Part shown: one piece after another, positions 1 to 11,800 of the stretch | Layout of the letters: every line of letters starts with the position of its first letter | Position numbering within the stretch: position 1 is the stretch's first letter | Origin: Eucommia ulmoides | Lineage: Eukaryota > Streptophyta > Magnoliopsida > Garryales > Eucommiaceae | Direction: 5' to 3' | Assembly: GCA_016647705.1 (NCBI GenBank) | Contig: CM028336.1 | Span: forward strand, 10,610,880-10,674,879 | Length of the DNA: 64,000 bases | Notes under the pieces: model-generated | What the model was told of the DNA's origin: nothing | The model's input: only the letters and a program-made list of their open reading frames with translations | The model's database searches: none | Translations under genes and position numbers: made by a program

Positions 1-646
1 ATTTTAAAATTGGGGTTTTCATGAAATAAAAAAGATGGGTGAGGATAAACTTGAGAAGTGGTGGGCTTTTAGGGCCCAAAAAATCACTCTTATTTCAAGA
101 TAGAGCCTACAACGACAACACTTTGATGCACAACTGGAGGGTGAGACCAGACCCCTTACACAAGTCGGTAGTCCATACTCGGGGACTGACCATGGTCATC
201 CACCAAAGGCAGGGCATCGATCGCGTCCAAAGGCCTGCGGCAGGCATTGATCACCTATACAGTCAACCACAGGTCAGGCGTAAAAAAGGTGGAAGGACCT
301 TGAATGAACAAAGTTTGAGAGAACTCGAAAGGGCTCAGGAATGGGCCTTATTATAGAATACCCACCGATGAACGTCCGTCGGGGTCTAACCTAGGCATTG
401 CACTCTGGAAGACCCAGCACCATGAAGATCTCTATACCTAACTCATGACACAACCACATCTACGTCGGCTCGGGTCATGGGCTGGGAGTAGGAGGGCTAG
501 GGACACACAACTTATCTCAAAATATAGGATTTTTTACAAAAATTTACAACACAAAGAAAATATGATTAGCGATCAGAATGTGCTCGTTTTAGCTCAATTG
601 TAATAGGCTTTCTACGGCCCTGATTTGACATTAGCATGAGTCATGA
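1..646. other. Unassigned repeat-like DNA
   Basis: No gene is recognised. A 105-codon open frame at 39-356 (+) has no family motif that I know. The GC-rich, CpG-depleted texture resembles the retrotransposon interior to its right, so this is probably the flank or interior of an older element. Confidence 0.3.
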
Positions 647-1632
647 TGAGTGTAAAAATGGTCACTCCAACGCAACCAATTGAGAATCGCCATGTACCTA
701 TAATTCCCCAAAAATATCAAGTCATACCAAGGATTAAGTGTGAAGATTGCACCGAGCAAATAAACTTTTCCATCTATGCCAACCATCCCCAAGGCCTCAA
801 TACTTTCTAGGAAGGGTAGACGAGCCGCCACTGGGATGGGGAATCCTTCTCCATCTCGACATTCTCCACAATGGCATTACCCATCCCAGAAATCAACTCC
901 ACAAGCTCCCTAACAAAGCATCATTCAGTCTCCGGCTATCCGAGAAGGGCAGGGCAGAACGCCCCTCATAACCCCTCATTCCCGTCTCAGGCTATCCGGG
1001 AAGGGCAAGAATCGAATTCTCCATCTCGGGTACAACAAGAATGTGTCTTCCTTGGTTTATGGGCTGACTCATTTCCTCATCCATAAATATCCCTAAATAT
1101 CCCCAAATATGGCCAAAGTAAGAAGTTCATTGGCACCCTCTCATTGGCTACATACCAAGATAGTACATTGATATGATATTGATGAGACACTAATCCATGC
1201 TTAAACTCTTAAGTTAATCCATTCTATGCCTATATATAAAAGGGCATATTATTGTCCAAAGGTAGATGAATTTTACTCCCTCTTCTTGGTAGCTTCTCTA
1301 TAAATTTTCCCCCGTTCGCTAATTCTCACGCCGGAGAGGACATGCCGGGACTATCCCGACAAGTTCTTTGTGCATGTTTCTAGGTGCTCCCCATCTCGGA
1401 TCTGCGTCATTTTATGCCTTGATTCACTTTTCCATGAGTTACAAGGTGTTATGATCATCTTTTTCCCGGACTAGAAGGCTTTTGGGCCAATTCTAATTCA
1501 GGCCTGTCCCTTCTCGGCCAAGGACCTCTCCATGGATATGAAGCTCTAGGGATTTAAGACCTCTATTCTAAACCTCTCTGTCTCCACCAGCGCTGACCAA
1601 ACCATACCGTTGAGGTCACCTAAAATCCAACA
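647..1632 (+). repeat. Left LTR of gag-only gypsy element
   Basis: It aligns along its whole length with 4898-5867. Shared blocks include the start, a CCTATATATA promoter-like stretch near 1230, and the terminal segment ACCGTTGAGGTC followed by AACA or GACA. The two copies differ by scattered substitutions and small indels, so the insertion is old. Confidence 0.8.
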
Positions 1633-2099
1633 TCAACAGTTTAACGCAGTCTGTATGAAGCGCTACTAAAAGTCTTCATCCAATCATCTGCTCCCATCTC
1701 AATCAGAGGTTAGATGATTACAAGGTTTGGTCAGTCTTTGCAACCAAGAGACCCGAATAGCATGATGGATAGCAACCCGGCTAGAGAAGAGTCCCTAGGA
1801 CGGATGTAAGGATTATAGACCCCATCTCGGAAGAAGAAGGGAATGCACTCCCCATCAACCAGGTAGGTCTGTTGGCTCCGCCTGCAGGGCCCCCACGTTG
1901 GACCAATTACCGGTGCTGCAGATACGGTACGGCTTGATGACTTCAAACGTCAGTTATTTCAGTTTTAATCTTGTCTCGAAACCATTCTCTTTCGCTTGTC
2001 ACTGGCCCTGGATCAATGAGGACTGATTCTCTGGAATGTAGAGAGAGATGAACACCACCTGTCATCGGCTCCAGATCAGCGAGGACCGATTCTCTGGCA

Positions 2100-3040
2100 T
2101 GTAGGGAGTGAGGATCATTACTAAGGATCGGATCTTGTCATCCACTCTGAAGGGCACGTAACGAGAGAACAACCTCGTCCGCGCGATCGATCGATAAGGA
2201 AACGAAATTTGGCCCCACTAGCCACTTCTGCTTTTGCATCTTTGCCCTCACGGGCTTGCTGGATAGAGGTTCTCCGTGATCACCAGCCAGGAAGAACCTA
2301 CAGTAATGTCACCTGTACTGATCGTAGAGTTAACCGTGCTTGGGAGGTTGATTCCCACTCTTCTCCCACCGAAAGGTAGGGGTCAAGAGCGACTGCCAGC
2401 CATGTTGAAGCATCGCCTAGGAGAGAAGTTGCATTAGAAAGGCTCGTCGCCGAGATGGAGGCATCGCTTGTACAGATACAGGGCCCTAGGGGGCTGCTGG
2501 ACTCCCTTCAGGTATAAGGTCCCATTTTGTCGATGATATAGTGCTTAAGGTGGTCCTGTACAGGTTTCCCAGTCCACAAAATAGCCCCCTATGATGGAAC
2601 TACCGACCTCGTTGATCACTTCTCCATTTTCGTTGCATTCATGGACATGCATACGACCTCTATGGCAGTAAAGCGTAAGTCATTTCCTCTCACTCTCACC
2701 AAAATTTCTAGCACCTGGTTTTGAGAATTGGCTCCAGTTTCGGTCTTATTGTTCACTCAACTGGAACAATTCTTCTTGGTCCAGTTTGACTGTTCCCGAT
2801 GAAGCCCAAAATGGTAACCCCCTTTCTCTCCCTCCAGCAGAAAGTAACGAAAACCTTGGGTGATTTCGTTACCAGATTCCATAGGGAAAGTTTGAGCTAT
2901 GGTGGCGTTTCGAATGCTATGGCTCTAAATGTATTCATTGATGGGCTGAGGTATCGAAGACTATCTTATGACCTGTGCTCCCATCCCTTGCTGAACCTAG
3001 CTGCTACCTTCTCTCTCCTCTGCAGTTCCCCCTAGGGAAC
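2100..3040 (+). pseudogene. Gypsy gag remnant
   Basis: Broken plus-strand frames carry a Ty3-gypsy gag core. Near 2590-2700 there is a PYDGTTDLVDHFSIF-like segment (the family's P-Y-x-G-x-x-D-P-x-x-H motif). At 2799-3035 an open frame reads SLQQKVTKTLGDFVTRFHRE and then FIDGLR, matching the L-x-Q-x-x-x-E-x-L-x-x-F-x-x-R-F core of the retrotransposon gag domain. Stops separate the blocks and no zinc knuckle follows. It is a non-functional capsid gene of the surrounding element. Confidence 0.65.
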
Positions 3041-3545
3041 CTCCGCCTGGGGCTAGGAGGCTTGTCTTTTTTTCGCAGCAGCTTTGGACACCCTCTCTTT
3101 CAGCGGTCTCGTTAATACCACCTTGTCCATCTCTGCCAAGAAAGCAAGAAAAGTTGGATGAGTGAAAAGCAAGAAAATGATAGAAAATTCAAGAAATCAA
3201 CAACTCCAGTGAAGGGAAAACCTTACCGTTCTTAGTATTTTGAACAATCTCCTGTATCGGCAAGCTTGGGACACGATAAAAATGGCGGCAATACAGTGTC
3301 GATTCCAATAGCTGGTCGACTTGGTTGAACTCGATCTCCGACACGATTCGCTTTTGTTGTTTAATCGATGTATTGGGTCGAACTCTCTTTTCGCTGATTT
3401 TCTCTAGGACTTTTCAAGAAAACAAAAAGGAAAAAAAAGGAAAAACAGTCAAAATACGAAAAGAAAAGGCTACGCAATCGACGAACCACTCACGAATAGA
3501 ATTATTCTCACCTACAACACCCTAATCCTTGGGAATGGGGTTAAC

Positions 3546-4303
3546 TCATTCCTCATTGGGACCAAACTCCCAGCTGGATCTTCCCAGGAAAAAGTATTGG
3601 GGTTTCCAGTTCTTTACCGATGACTCAAAGCCCGAGAAAAATTGTCTCCTCAACACGACATAACACCACCCCTTCCCGAAGGGCATGAAGTTGTAAAAGA
3701 AAAGAGATTTAAACAGGTCTAGGGACGGTTCCAGTCCCTCGGCCTTACAGATAATCAATGAAGCCACGAAGGCCCGAATGCAGTTGGAAGCAAGCTGTGA
3801 TTGACACAGTTTGTACTTCGCACAGAGGGTCCGAACCCAAGGGTGGATTGAAAATCGTAAATCGCCCCGCAAATGCTCCATATAAACTGTGATAAAACCC
3901 TCAAGGGGAGCGCAGGCCCTATCCTCTGGAAGAGAAGACGGGTCACCACCCCCTCTGGGAAAGTATATTTGCTTTGGGCCTCATTGATTTTCTCCTTCGT
4001 CATCTTTGATGCGATCCCCCAAACAGGACTCTCTCCCATAGCAATATCCTCCCCTGTCTCAACCTTATCTTCCTGGCCTAAGTTCGCCTCCATGGTGGGG
4101 TCGCTAGCAGACCCAGTACCATCGTCGTCATCACAACGATCGGATGGCTTAGTGCCACTCGAAAAATTTGCTCGTTCCTCCAGGCAGGGGGACAATGCCA
4201 GTAGAGGGTCAACACGTCGAAGATGGGAGATATCTAGGGCCTGTTCAGGAATGGCAGACCCCGACGCAGACTCAAAAGCAGAAGAAGAAGGAAATGAAGA
4301 CAT
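3546..4303 (-). pseudogene. Antisense extra ORF of gypsy element (gypsy-type putative transposase family)
   Basis: Two overlapping minus-strand frames make one decayed protein. The first (4303 down to about 3920) begins with an acidic, Ser-rich leader and reaches YTFPEGVVTRLL. The second (about 3920 to 3546) continues with ACAPLEGFITVYMEHLRGDL, LRFSIHPWVRTL, QLASNCIRAFVASL and LEPSLDLFKSLF. This order matches the plant domain annotated as 'transposase (putative) gypsy type', found as an antisense ORF near the 3' end of Tat-lineage elements. A single-nucleotide frame change near 3915-3930 breaks the gene. The identification is by remembered family pattern; the protein's role is unknown. Confidence 0.55.
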
Positions 4304-4384
4304 GTTGAAGGAAAATAAGTTACCTGCTCAGAAGAAGGGTGCTCCAAAAGTTACAAAATGTAAAAATGAACTTAGGTTGCCTCC

Positions 4385-4392
4385 TTTATATA
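4385..4392 (-). promoter_or_regulatory. TATA box for the antisense ORF
   Basis: The minus strand reads CCTATATAAAGGAGG, with TATATAAA 82 bp before the ORF start at 4303. Spacing and match are good for a plant TATA box, so the antisense ORF may once have had its own promoter. This is inferred from sequence only. Confidence 0.45.
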
Positions 4393-4897
4393 GGAGGGAA
4401 CCTGTCCATGACAATCGTCACGCCTGACGATGACTTGAAGGCGTCTAGGAACGGTGCACCATTCAGAAGCCGTACGAACACGTGTTCTCTCCCCGACGAT
4501 TTTGCAGGCGGCGCTTTAAGGGTGCATTGAAGAGATGCAAACCAATTGGACATGTGCAGGGTGTGTGCATGACGTGAGCCTGACGACCGCATACTTTTTT
4601 ACAGATTTAGGGCAGGTTAATCATTACCATTCTCGGGCCGCTTATTTGTATTCTTAGGCCTTCCTTGCCGTTCTCAGGCTATCTGTTTCCATCTCGTAAC
4701 CGCCCATTCTCCTTCTTGGAAAGGAGGCCTGACTCACATGCAACGCCCCTTAAAGATAAAAAAAAAAAAAAAAAAAAAAAGGGCAACTAATACCTCAAAA
4801 GACTCTAATAGAAGCTGCAAAGCTCCAGAAAAGGCTCACAATAAAGTCCCCAGTCTTTCGAAATTCTTCTCAATACTAGAGACTGAGGGGATACTAA

Positions 4898-5867
4898 TGA
4901 GTGTAAAAATGGTCACCCCAACGCAACCAATTGAAGACCGCCACACACCTACAACTCCCCATAAAGATCAAGTCATACCAAGAATTAAATATGAAGATTT
5001 CACCGAGCAGAGAAACTTTTCCATCCATGTCAACTATCCCAAAGGCCTCAACACTCTCTAGGTAGGGCAGACGAGCTGCCACCGGGATGGGGAATCCTTC
5101 CCCATCTCAGCATTCTCCACAACGGCATTACCCATCTCATAAATCAACTCCACAAGCTCCTCAACAAAGCCCTCTTCTCATATCCGACTATCTGAGAAGG
5201 GTAGGGCAAAAAGCCCCTCATAACCCCCCTTCTCGTCTCCAGCTATTTGGGAAGGGCAGGAATTGAATTCCCTATTTCGGGTACAACAGGAATTGTCTTC
5301 CTTGGTTTATGGACTGACTCATTTCTCCATCCATAAATATCCCCAAATATCCATAAATATCCCCAAATATGGCCAAAGTAAGAAGTTCCTTGGCACCCTC
5401 TTATTGGCTACATACCAAGATGGTACATTGATGTGATATTGATGAGACACTAATTCATTATATCCTATATATAGGAGGGCATACTATTGTCCAAAGGTAG
5501 ATGAATTTTGCTCCCTCTTCTCGGTAGTTTCTCTATAAAATTTTTCCCGTTCGATAATTCTCACGTCGGAGGGGACACGCCGGGACTATCCCGGTAAGTA
5601 CTTTGTGCAGATTTCCAGGTGCTCCCCATCTCAGATCTGCTTCATTTCAAGCTCTGATTCACTTCTCCATGAGTCACAAGGTGTTCTGATCATCCTTTTC
5701 CTAGGCCAGAAGGTGTTTGGGCCAATTCCAATTCAGGCTCGTCCCTTCTCGGCCAGGGACCTCTCCACGAATAAGAAGCTCCACGGATTGAAGACCTTCA
5801 TTCCAAATCTCTCAATCTCCACCAACGCTGACTGGACCATACCGTTGAGGTCGCCCAAAATCTGACA
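4898..5867 (+). repeat. Right LTR of gag-only gypsy element
   Basis: Partner of 647-1632. It follows directly after the purine tract at 4881-4893 and ends TCTGACA. Confidence 0.8.
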
Positions 5868-7751
5868 TTAACAAATCTCTCTCTCTGTGTAAAAAAATTC
5901 AAGAGACAAAGAGAGATAGAGAGAGCAAAAGGAGAAGATCAAGAGTTGAGAGCAAATTTGCAGTTTGAAGGAAAAATGGGGAGGAAATAATGGATTTATT
6001 GTCCACCACTCATTGACCTTTTCGTTAGTAGGAAACTGGTGCTCAACGTTCACCAATCTCTCGTACACAACAAAAATAAATAGAAGAACGTGATGGTGTT
6101 CACAATTTACCGCTTTGACCTCTCCGGTCTGACCTAATGCCACTCACTACTGATCCGACCTGCTACCTACGTGCACTGCCCTGCTCTCTCCGTTCAGACC
6201 TTACAACGGTGGTCATGTCAGTATGAAAGGACAAAGTGCAAATGGTGCAAAATGTGCAAGTCCAAGGCTCCTACCAATTAGGGTACAAAAAGGGAATTGA
6301 AAAAGTAAAACCCGACAACAAGCATCGGACTAAGCACACACGATAAACAAGTTCCAAAAAATTAGGCTCATGTATATATGTCCAAAAAGAAAGTACATAT
6401 GGGGGGTTCCGTGCCTGGTATACAAAGCTTCAATCCAAAAAACAAAAAAAGAGTAAAAAAAAAAAAAAGAAGCCTAAATAGGGAAGAACAAGCGTACATC
6501 GCTCACAAGGGTGTGCACAGGTGTTCTCCCTGGCCTAACACTGGATATTACTCTGCGGGTCTCGGACTTCCCGTAATGTCCAAGGGTCCCTAGTCTTTGG
6601 AGGCATCGTCTCCCGTCGAGGACCGAGCACATTCTCTGGTGCCCTGTGTTGCTGCGACTTTAGTATTTTTTCCCGTCCCCGGCCACTCCCTCCACCCCTT
6701 TCTCGTCGGGCAATTTAAGATCGAGTGGCGACGTAGTGACTAGATGGTGTAGTTAAAGCCCTCCAAAATTACTTCGGCCCTGAGTTGGGTCTCCAAGGCC
6801 TTGTAGTTAGAACCAACCTTTCACCGATCAATAGTCTCCTGCTTGGCCCGCTAGACGGCCTCGTTTTTGGACATCAAGGCCTCATCATGCCTCCAACGTA
6901 CGAGCTTGATGGCTTACTAGTCCTTCTCTTCCAAAAGGGTGGTGACCTGAGCCCAAAGGCTGATTTCAGCCTCACCTACTATCTTTAGCTTCATGTAAAG
7001 TATGTTGAAATTTACGAGCAAAGTATCCCTCTCGGTCTGGAGTGTTTGCTACTTCAGGGAGAAGAATGTTGAAATTTACGAGCCCACCACCTCCCATTTA
7101 TGCTGGGTCCACAGGTCGAACCTCACCACCGGGCTAGGTATTCGGTCAGTCTAGGAGGGACGTTGATCGATTCCTGGTACTGTTTATTCTCTGCGGAGGG
7201 GAAAGGGACCTAAACGCGATCGGGAGACCCTTCTACTGCTCCTTTGACTCATGGTCGGGGAGTTGTGGGTTGTCCCTAGGGGGTGCCCATTGGAGAAGAT
7301 CACCCTATCCCCAGAGTGTTGTGCTCGCCTCTTATGCCCTGCAATCTGGAGAGTCGGTGCCCTAACCACGGAGTCGGCGGTAGAGGCGAGGAGAACTTGT
7401 ATACACCCGTAGAACTATCCTAGCTTGCGTTCCAGGATGTCAATGTGTGAGGCCCCCGCGGCTCCCTAAGGTCTGTCCCACGAAAGCGCCAAATAGCAAG
7501 GTCAGTAGGCATTTCTGGCCGGTAGGGGGAGCTTGGTCCTCAGTGGCCGAAGCCCATCCGTTCGATCTGGGGACCTTAGACATTTTTATTATTCTTTTAA
7601 AAGATTGATTGTTCTGAGAACTATTCACAGTTGGAGTTTGATTTCTACGCCTAATTATCTGACCAGACCTTGTGATCATCAAGTCCTAGATGATCAGAGA
7701 TGGATTATCGAAGGAAGGCTTATAGTAGTGTTCCCATAGACGGTACCAAAT
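5868..7751 (-). pseudogene. Decayed interior of a left-facing gypsy element
   Basis: On the minus strand, next to the LTR at 7752, a primer-binding-type sequence ATTTGGTACCGTCTATGGG (7733-7751) is followed about 70 bp later by an ATG (7682) opening an 80-codon frame that starts MMITRSGQII, plausible as a gag start. Further in (about 7050-6700), minus-strand frames with stops read like a helical, Glu/Lys/Arg-rich coiled coil. No pol motif was found. 5868-6640 contains only low-complexity CT and A tracts and no recognisable gene. The 3' LTR partner is missing, probably removed where the gag-only element now sits. Confidence 0.45.
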
Positions 7752-8519
7752 TGTTGGTGTTAAAATTGGTTAACACCCCCACTGTCCAACCAACATCTAG
7801 GTGGAGAGTCCTCGGAGATTGGTGTTCACTGGGCAGTCCGCGGTCAATAGTTAACAGTTTAATATCCTCAAATTCAAGCTCGTACATGCACAAGGAACCG
7901 ATGAGGTGGGCCCACCGTAGTCCTTCCAAAGTGAGAGTAAGAACTCAAGGGAAAAGACAAGTACATGAGCCCTTACCTTGGACATTAAATACTCTGGTAT
8001 TTATAAGAGAGAAAACTGATTAGATTCGCAGAATTAGCGCCCTAAGGTGGTCAATTATGATAATCGGTCTGTGGCCCATGAGGAGGCGTGTGGCGTGATT
8101 TAGGCCATCGGGTCTTGTCCTTCGGCTATCAGAAGGAGCACATGGATTGGCCCAGACGAACATGAGACAAAGCCCAACCCACATCTTGGGGCCTAGAGAG
8201 TCTTCTCGGTGGTCGTTGGTCGTAGACCGACCGATAGTCTTGATGGCGAGCCCCAACCTAGGTCGCTGGGCGGTGAACGACAAAAGGAAGTTGGTGGACC
8301 CAGTCCCTGTAAGGGGGTTGGCTGTCGTGGAGACCACCGAGGTCACTGAACGATCTTCAGCGTAGGACATGGGCCCTTTGGGTGCCCCCAAGGGATCTAG
8401 TTAGCGGGTGAGGTGGACATCGAACAATCCACGACCGTCTTCCGTGCCACTTGCTGGGTTGTGGTTAGTGTAGGTCTGGTGGACTGTAGAAATACCCCAA
8501 TCACTATGCATCGTTAACA
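7752..8519 (-). repeat. LTR (5' LTR of left-facing gypsy element)
   Basis: Read on the minus strand, the segment starts TGTTAACGATGCATAG, ends CCAACA and is followed at once by ATTTGGTACCGTC, the usual arrangement of a gypsy LTR and its primer site. No second copy occurs in the window, so the boundaries rest on the terminal TG..CA and the primer site only. Confidence 0.5.
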
Positions 8520-8748
8520 CCCTTATTTTTTAATAAAATTTTAATTTTGTAGAAAAAAAATTCTTTAGCCAGATTCCATTTTATTTAAAAAAAAAAAAAA
8601 AAAAAGAAGTAAAATTAGTGGGGACAGGTGACGTACAGCCCAAGTACTTAATAGGAAAAATCACTTGAAAAACGTTTTTACAACACATGGCATTATATTT
8701 ATACCGATGAATTAAATATATATTACAAAATTGGAATACTTTTTTGGA

Positions 8749-8754
8749 TATAAA
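8749..8754 (+). promoter_or_regulatory. TATA box of the storage-protein gene
   Basis: GGATATAAACAG lies 28 bp before the first in-frame ATG (8777) and 58 bp before the second (8807). A TATA box normally sits about 30 bp upstream of transcription start, so the ATG at 8777 would fall at the mRNA end. This favours 8807 as the start codon. Confidence 0.45.
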
Positions 8755-8806
8755 CAGCTAGTACTATAGCTACTCCATGAATGAAAAAAGGACCACAATC
8801 ATATAC

Positions 8807-11800
8807 ATGGCTTCAAAGCAAGTAGTAAGACCGTGTTTGGCCTTAATCTGCTTCATAATAATCGCGTTTGCTGCTGCTGCTTCTTCATCTCTCCCAACTG
8901 GAGCTGGAACTGGAACTGGAAGGAGAAAAATGGTGGAAATAATCAACAGGGAAGGCCCATATCTTGGTCTCATCACAGTCTTCACACTAGAAGAAGATGC
9001 ATTTTTTGATACTGCTGCCTTCAAGCCTCACCCTGAACACCCTTACCTCGATTTATCAGGTCTCTCTCTCTATATACACACACATATATCTGTTCACTAA
9101 AGTCGCATACTGAGATGAATGGCATTTAGGTATTTTTACACCAAATTTAGGGCATGTATGCCACTCATATGTTTGGCGGGATTATACCTGACTGTTTGTC
9201 GTTAATTAGATACTTGTAATGTTATTTTACAAATATTCATAAATTTTTTTATCATTTTCAGTCAAATTATACTTAGTTTAGTTATAGATAAAAAGTTACT
9301 AAATTTTTTATTATAATGACAATTTTACTTTTTAACTATTTCAAAATAATTAAAAATTAAAATACATAAATAATCTTCTAATTTTTTATTTTTTTTATAT
9401 ATATTTTTATTTTTTTTTATAATAATATCCCTAAGACCCCACCTAGTTCCTCCGTCTTAACCAGTAAAAACTAAAAAGTCAGCAGTGATGGCTAAAAAAT
9501 AGAAATGAAATTTCGGGGAGCAATACGATGAAATTAAAATACTAAAACTCAAAATGCCATTAGAACTATAATTTGAGGGTAAAAGGTGTAATTTTCTGCG
9601 GGTGGTTATTAGGATTTTTAAAAAATATTTACACACTGATTTAGCAATTGCAACTTCCAAGAAACTCTACAGCTGGTGAAATTGAAAATAGGGGTAAATT
9701 GTCTGTAATTATCACTTTACTCTCCCAATTTTAAAAAATTACACTCTATTTTTTTTTTTTTGAAGAAAGTGAAAAATTATTTTTTTCTCAAAATGTGCAG
9801 TTAAAATTTTCATCTAATTTTTGAGATAGAATAGACGAAATTGTCCTTTTATTATAATATTTTTAAAAAATTAAAATAAAATGACAATTTCATCTATTTT
9901 ATCAATAAATTAGATGAAACGTTTAATTCTATAATTTTTAAACATATTCTATTAATTTAAACGGAAGGTTCAAGTAGGTAAACTATAATTTTTTAAAATG
10001 AAAAGAATAAAGTGATAATTAAAAAAAATAGAAAACGGTAAAAGACAATTTATCCTAAAATAAATTTTTATCGTATATATAAAATATAAATGAATTCATT
10101 ATTTTTGCAGGGAGAAGATACAGAGTGGGGACGGTCCTTGGGAAGAAAGTGATCTATGTGAGGTGTGGGGTTGGAATGGTATTCTATTTATATTCATTTT
10201 CACCTACTTTACTTTTACTCATCAATCATGATTTTTATTTTTATTTGGAATTAGACTAATAGTATTATATATACTAAAAAAATGTTAAAATTAATTCCAA
10301 ATAAAATTTGGCACACTTTAATATTTATTTTTTAACGTGAATATGTAAATTATATAAATCGAAAGTCGCTTGAACAGTATATTCTTTATTTAAAGGATAT
10401 ATCAGTGTTTTCGTAGATTCTATTCGTACTGGGTAAAAATGTCTATTTTAAATTATAAGAATAATAAAGTAAAACACAAAGCATGAGGAGATTGAGTATA
10501 GTTATTTATTTATTTTCCAAAGAAAAAATTGTATTTAAGTGTTAGCTTCTTGTCTTATATATTATACTTTTTAAGTTAAAAGAGTTATTTCACTTGATAC
10601 CATATAGTTTTAAATTGGAACTTCTTAACATGATGTTAAGATCAAGATTTTGAGAATTTCTTTCGATCTCTCGTAGTTAAATTATCGATGCAAATGGGAG
10701 ATTATACTTTTCTCGCAGTTAAATCATCAGTATAAATCAAGATTGTATTTAAAGACGGATGTTAAATTCTTATCTCATATCGATTATTTGAGAATAATTA
10801 GTGTATAAATCAAACATTTATTCTATAATTATAATTATAGGTGAATGCAGCAGCAGCAACGCAGCAAATGGTGGATGTGTTTGAGATGGAGGGAATTATT
10901 CATTTTGGGATAGCTAGGAACACCTATAGTTCCCTCTCCATTGGAGACGTCACTGTTCCCACTGCATTTGCTCAAACCGGACTATGGGACTGGCTCGTAA
11001 GTTGCCACATCTACTTTCCTTGATTTTTGATTTACCCTCATTAAGTTGCGTTTTATTTTTCTTCTTGGAAAGGCCATTACTAATCCATTCTAATATTACG
11101 TAGACATTTAAATTTTAAAAAAAAAAATCTAATTGGTATACTATAATTATTTATTGTACAGTAATATTTGCATTTTCCATTCATTATGTTGTTGTAGACA
11201 TTGTTACTGTACAATAACATTTGCATTTGTCTATTCATTATGTTACTATTAATATTATTGCTGGATAACAATATTTACGTCATCCTCATTTATTATTATG
11301 TTGTTGATGTAGTGAGAGAATATGTATCTAAGTTTATCTTAAATACTTAATATATAGGTGGTGTTTTTTTAATATAGATTTACAAGTAGTGGTCCATTTT
11401 AATTTTAATGATAAAAGTAATTTTTTTTCTTTCAAATTTTTCCCAAAAATAAAAGGGCACAATAGGATAAAAATAAATAAAAATAAGAAAAGAATGAGGA
11501 CTATATAATAACATCCTAAAAAAATAAAAATGCTCAAAACTGTGCTGTTTTATTTTATTTTTATTTATTTTCACACGAGAAAATAGGAAAATTTTTAAAA
11601 ATAAAAAAAAATTGCCATTGGCCCAAATTTTGTTACCCGCTGTTCAGTATTCACTCAACCCATTTGCTACAATAACTTTCTGAAGCATTTAATAAATCTG
11701 TCAAAAATCAAAATTTATCGCACGACATGAAAGTCATTTACTGTAATTTTTTAATTTTTATATACTGCAATAATTTTGAAAATTTGAAAAAATTATTATA

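Larger units (their letters stand above)
647..5867 (+). mobile_element. Gag-only Ty3-gypsy LTR element (Tat-like)
   Basis: Two direct repeats of nearly 1 kb (647-1632 and 4898-5867) both start TGAGTGTAAAAATGG and end ACA, and they bound a 3.27-kb interior. The interior has a diverged tRNA-primer region just inside the left LTR (about 1637-1660, resembling the TTTGGCGCCGTCTGT-type start of Tat-lineage gypsy elements), a gag remnant on the plus strand and an extra ORF on the minus strand. A purine-rich tract, GACTGAGGGGATA, lies at 4881-4893, right before the right LTR. No protease, reverse transcriptase, RNase H or integrase motif was found, so the copy is non-autonomous. The 5-bp flanks (CATGA and TTAAC) do not match, so one edge has probably been rearranged. 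An antisense ORF next to the 3' LTR is known in Tat-lineage elements. Confidence 0.75.

Noticed and set aside
3873..4427. 184-codon plus-strand ORF
   Set aside because: It lies opposite the better supported antisense ORF, has no family motif and reads as a reverse-strand shadow.
8777..8806. Upstream in-frame ATG as start of the storage-protein gene
   Set aside because: It would sit about 28 bp from the TATA box, at the mRNA end, and would put a charged stretch before the signal peptide.
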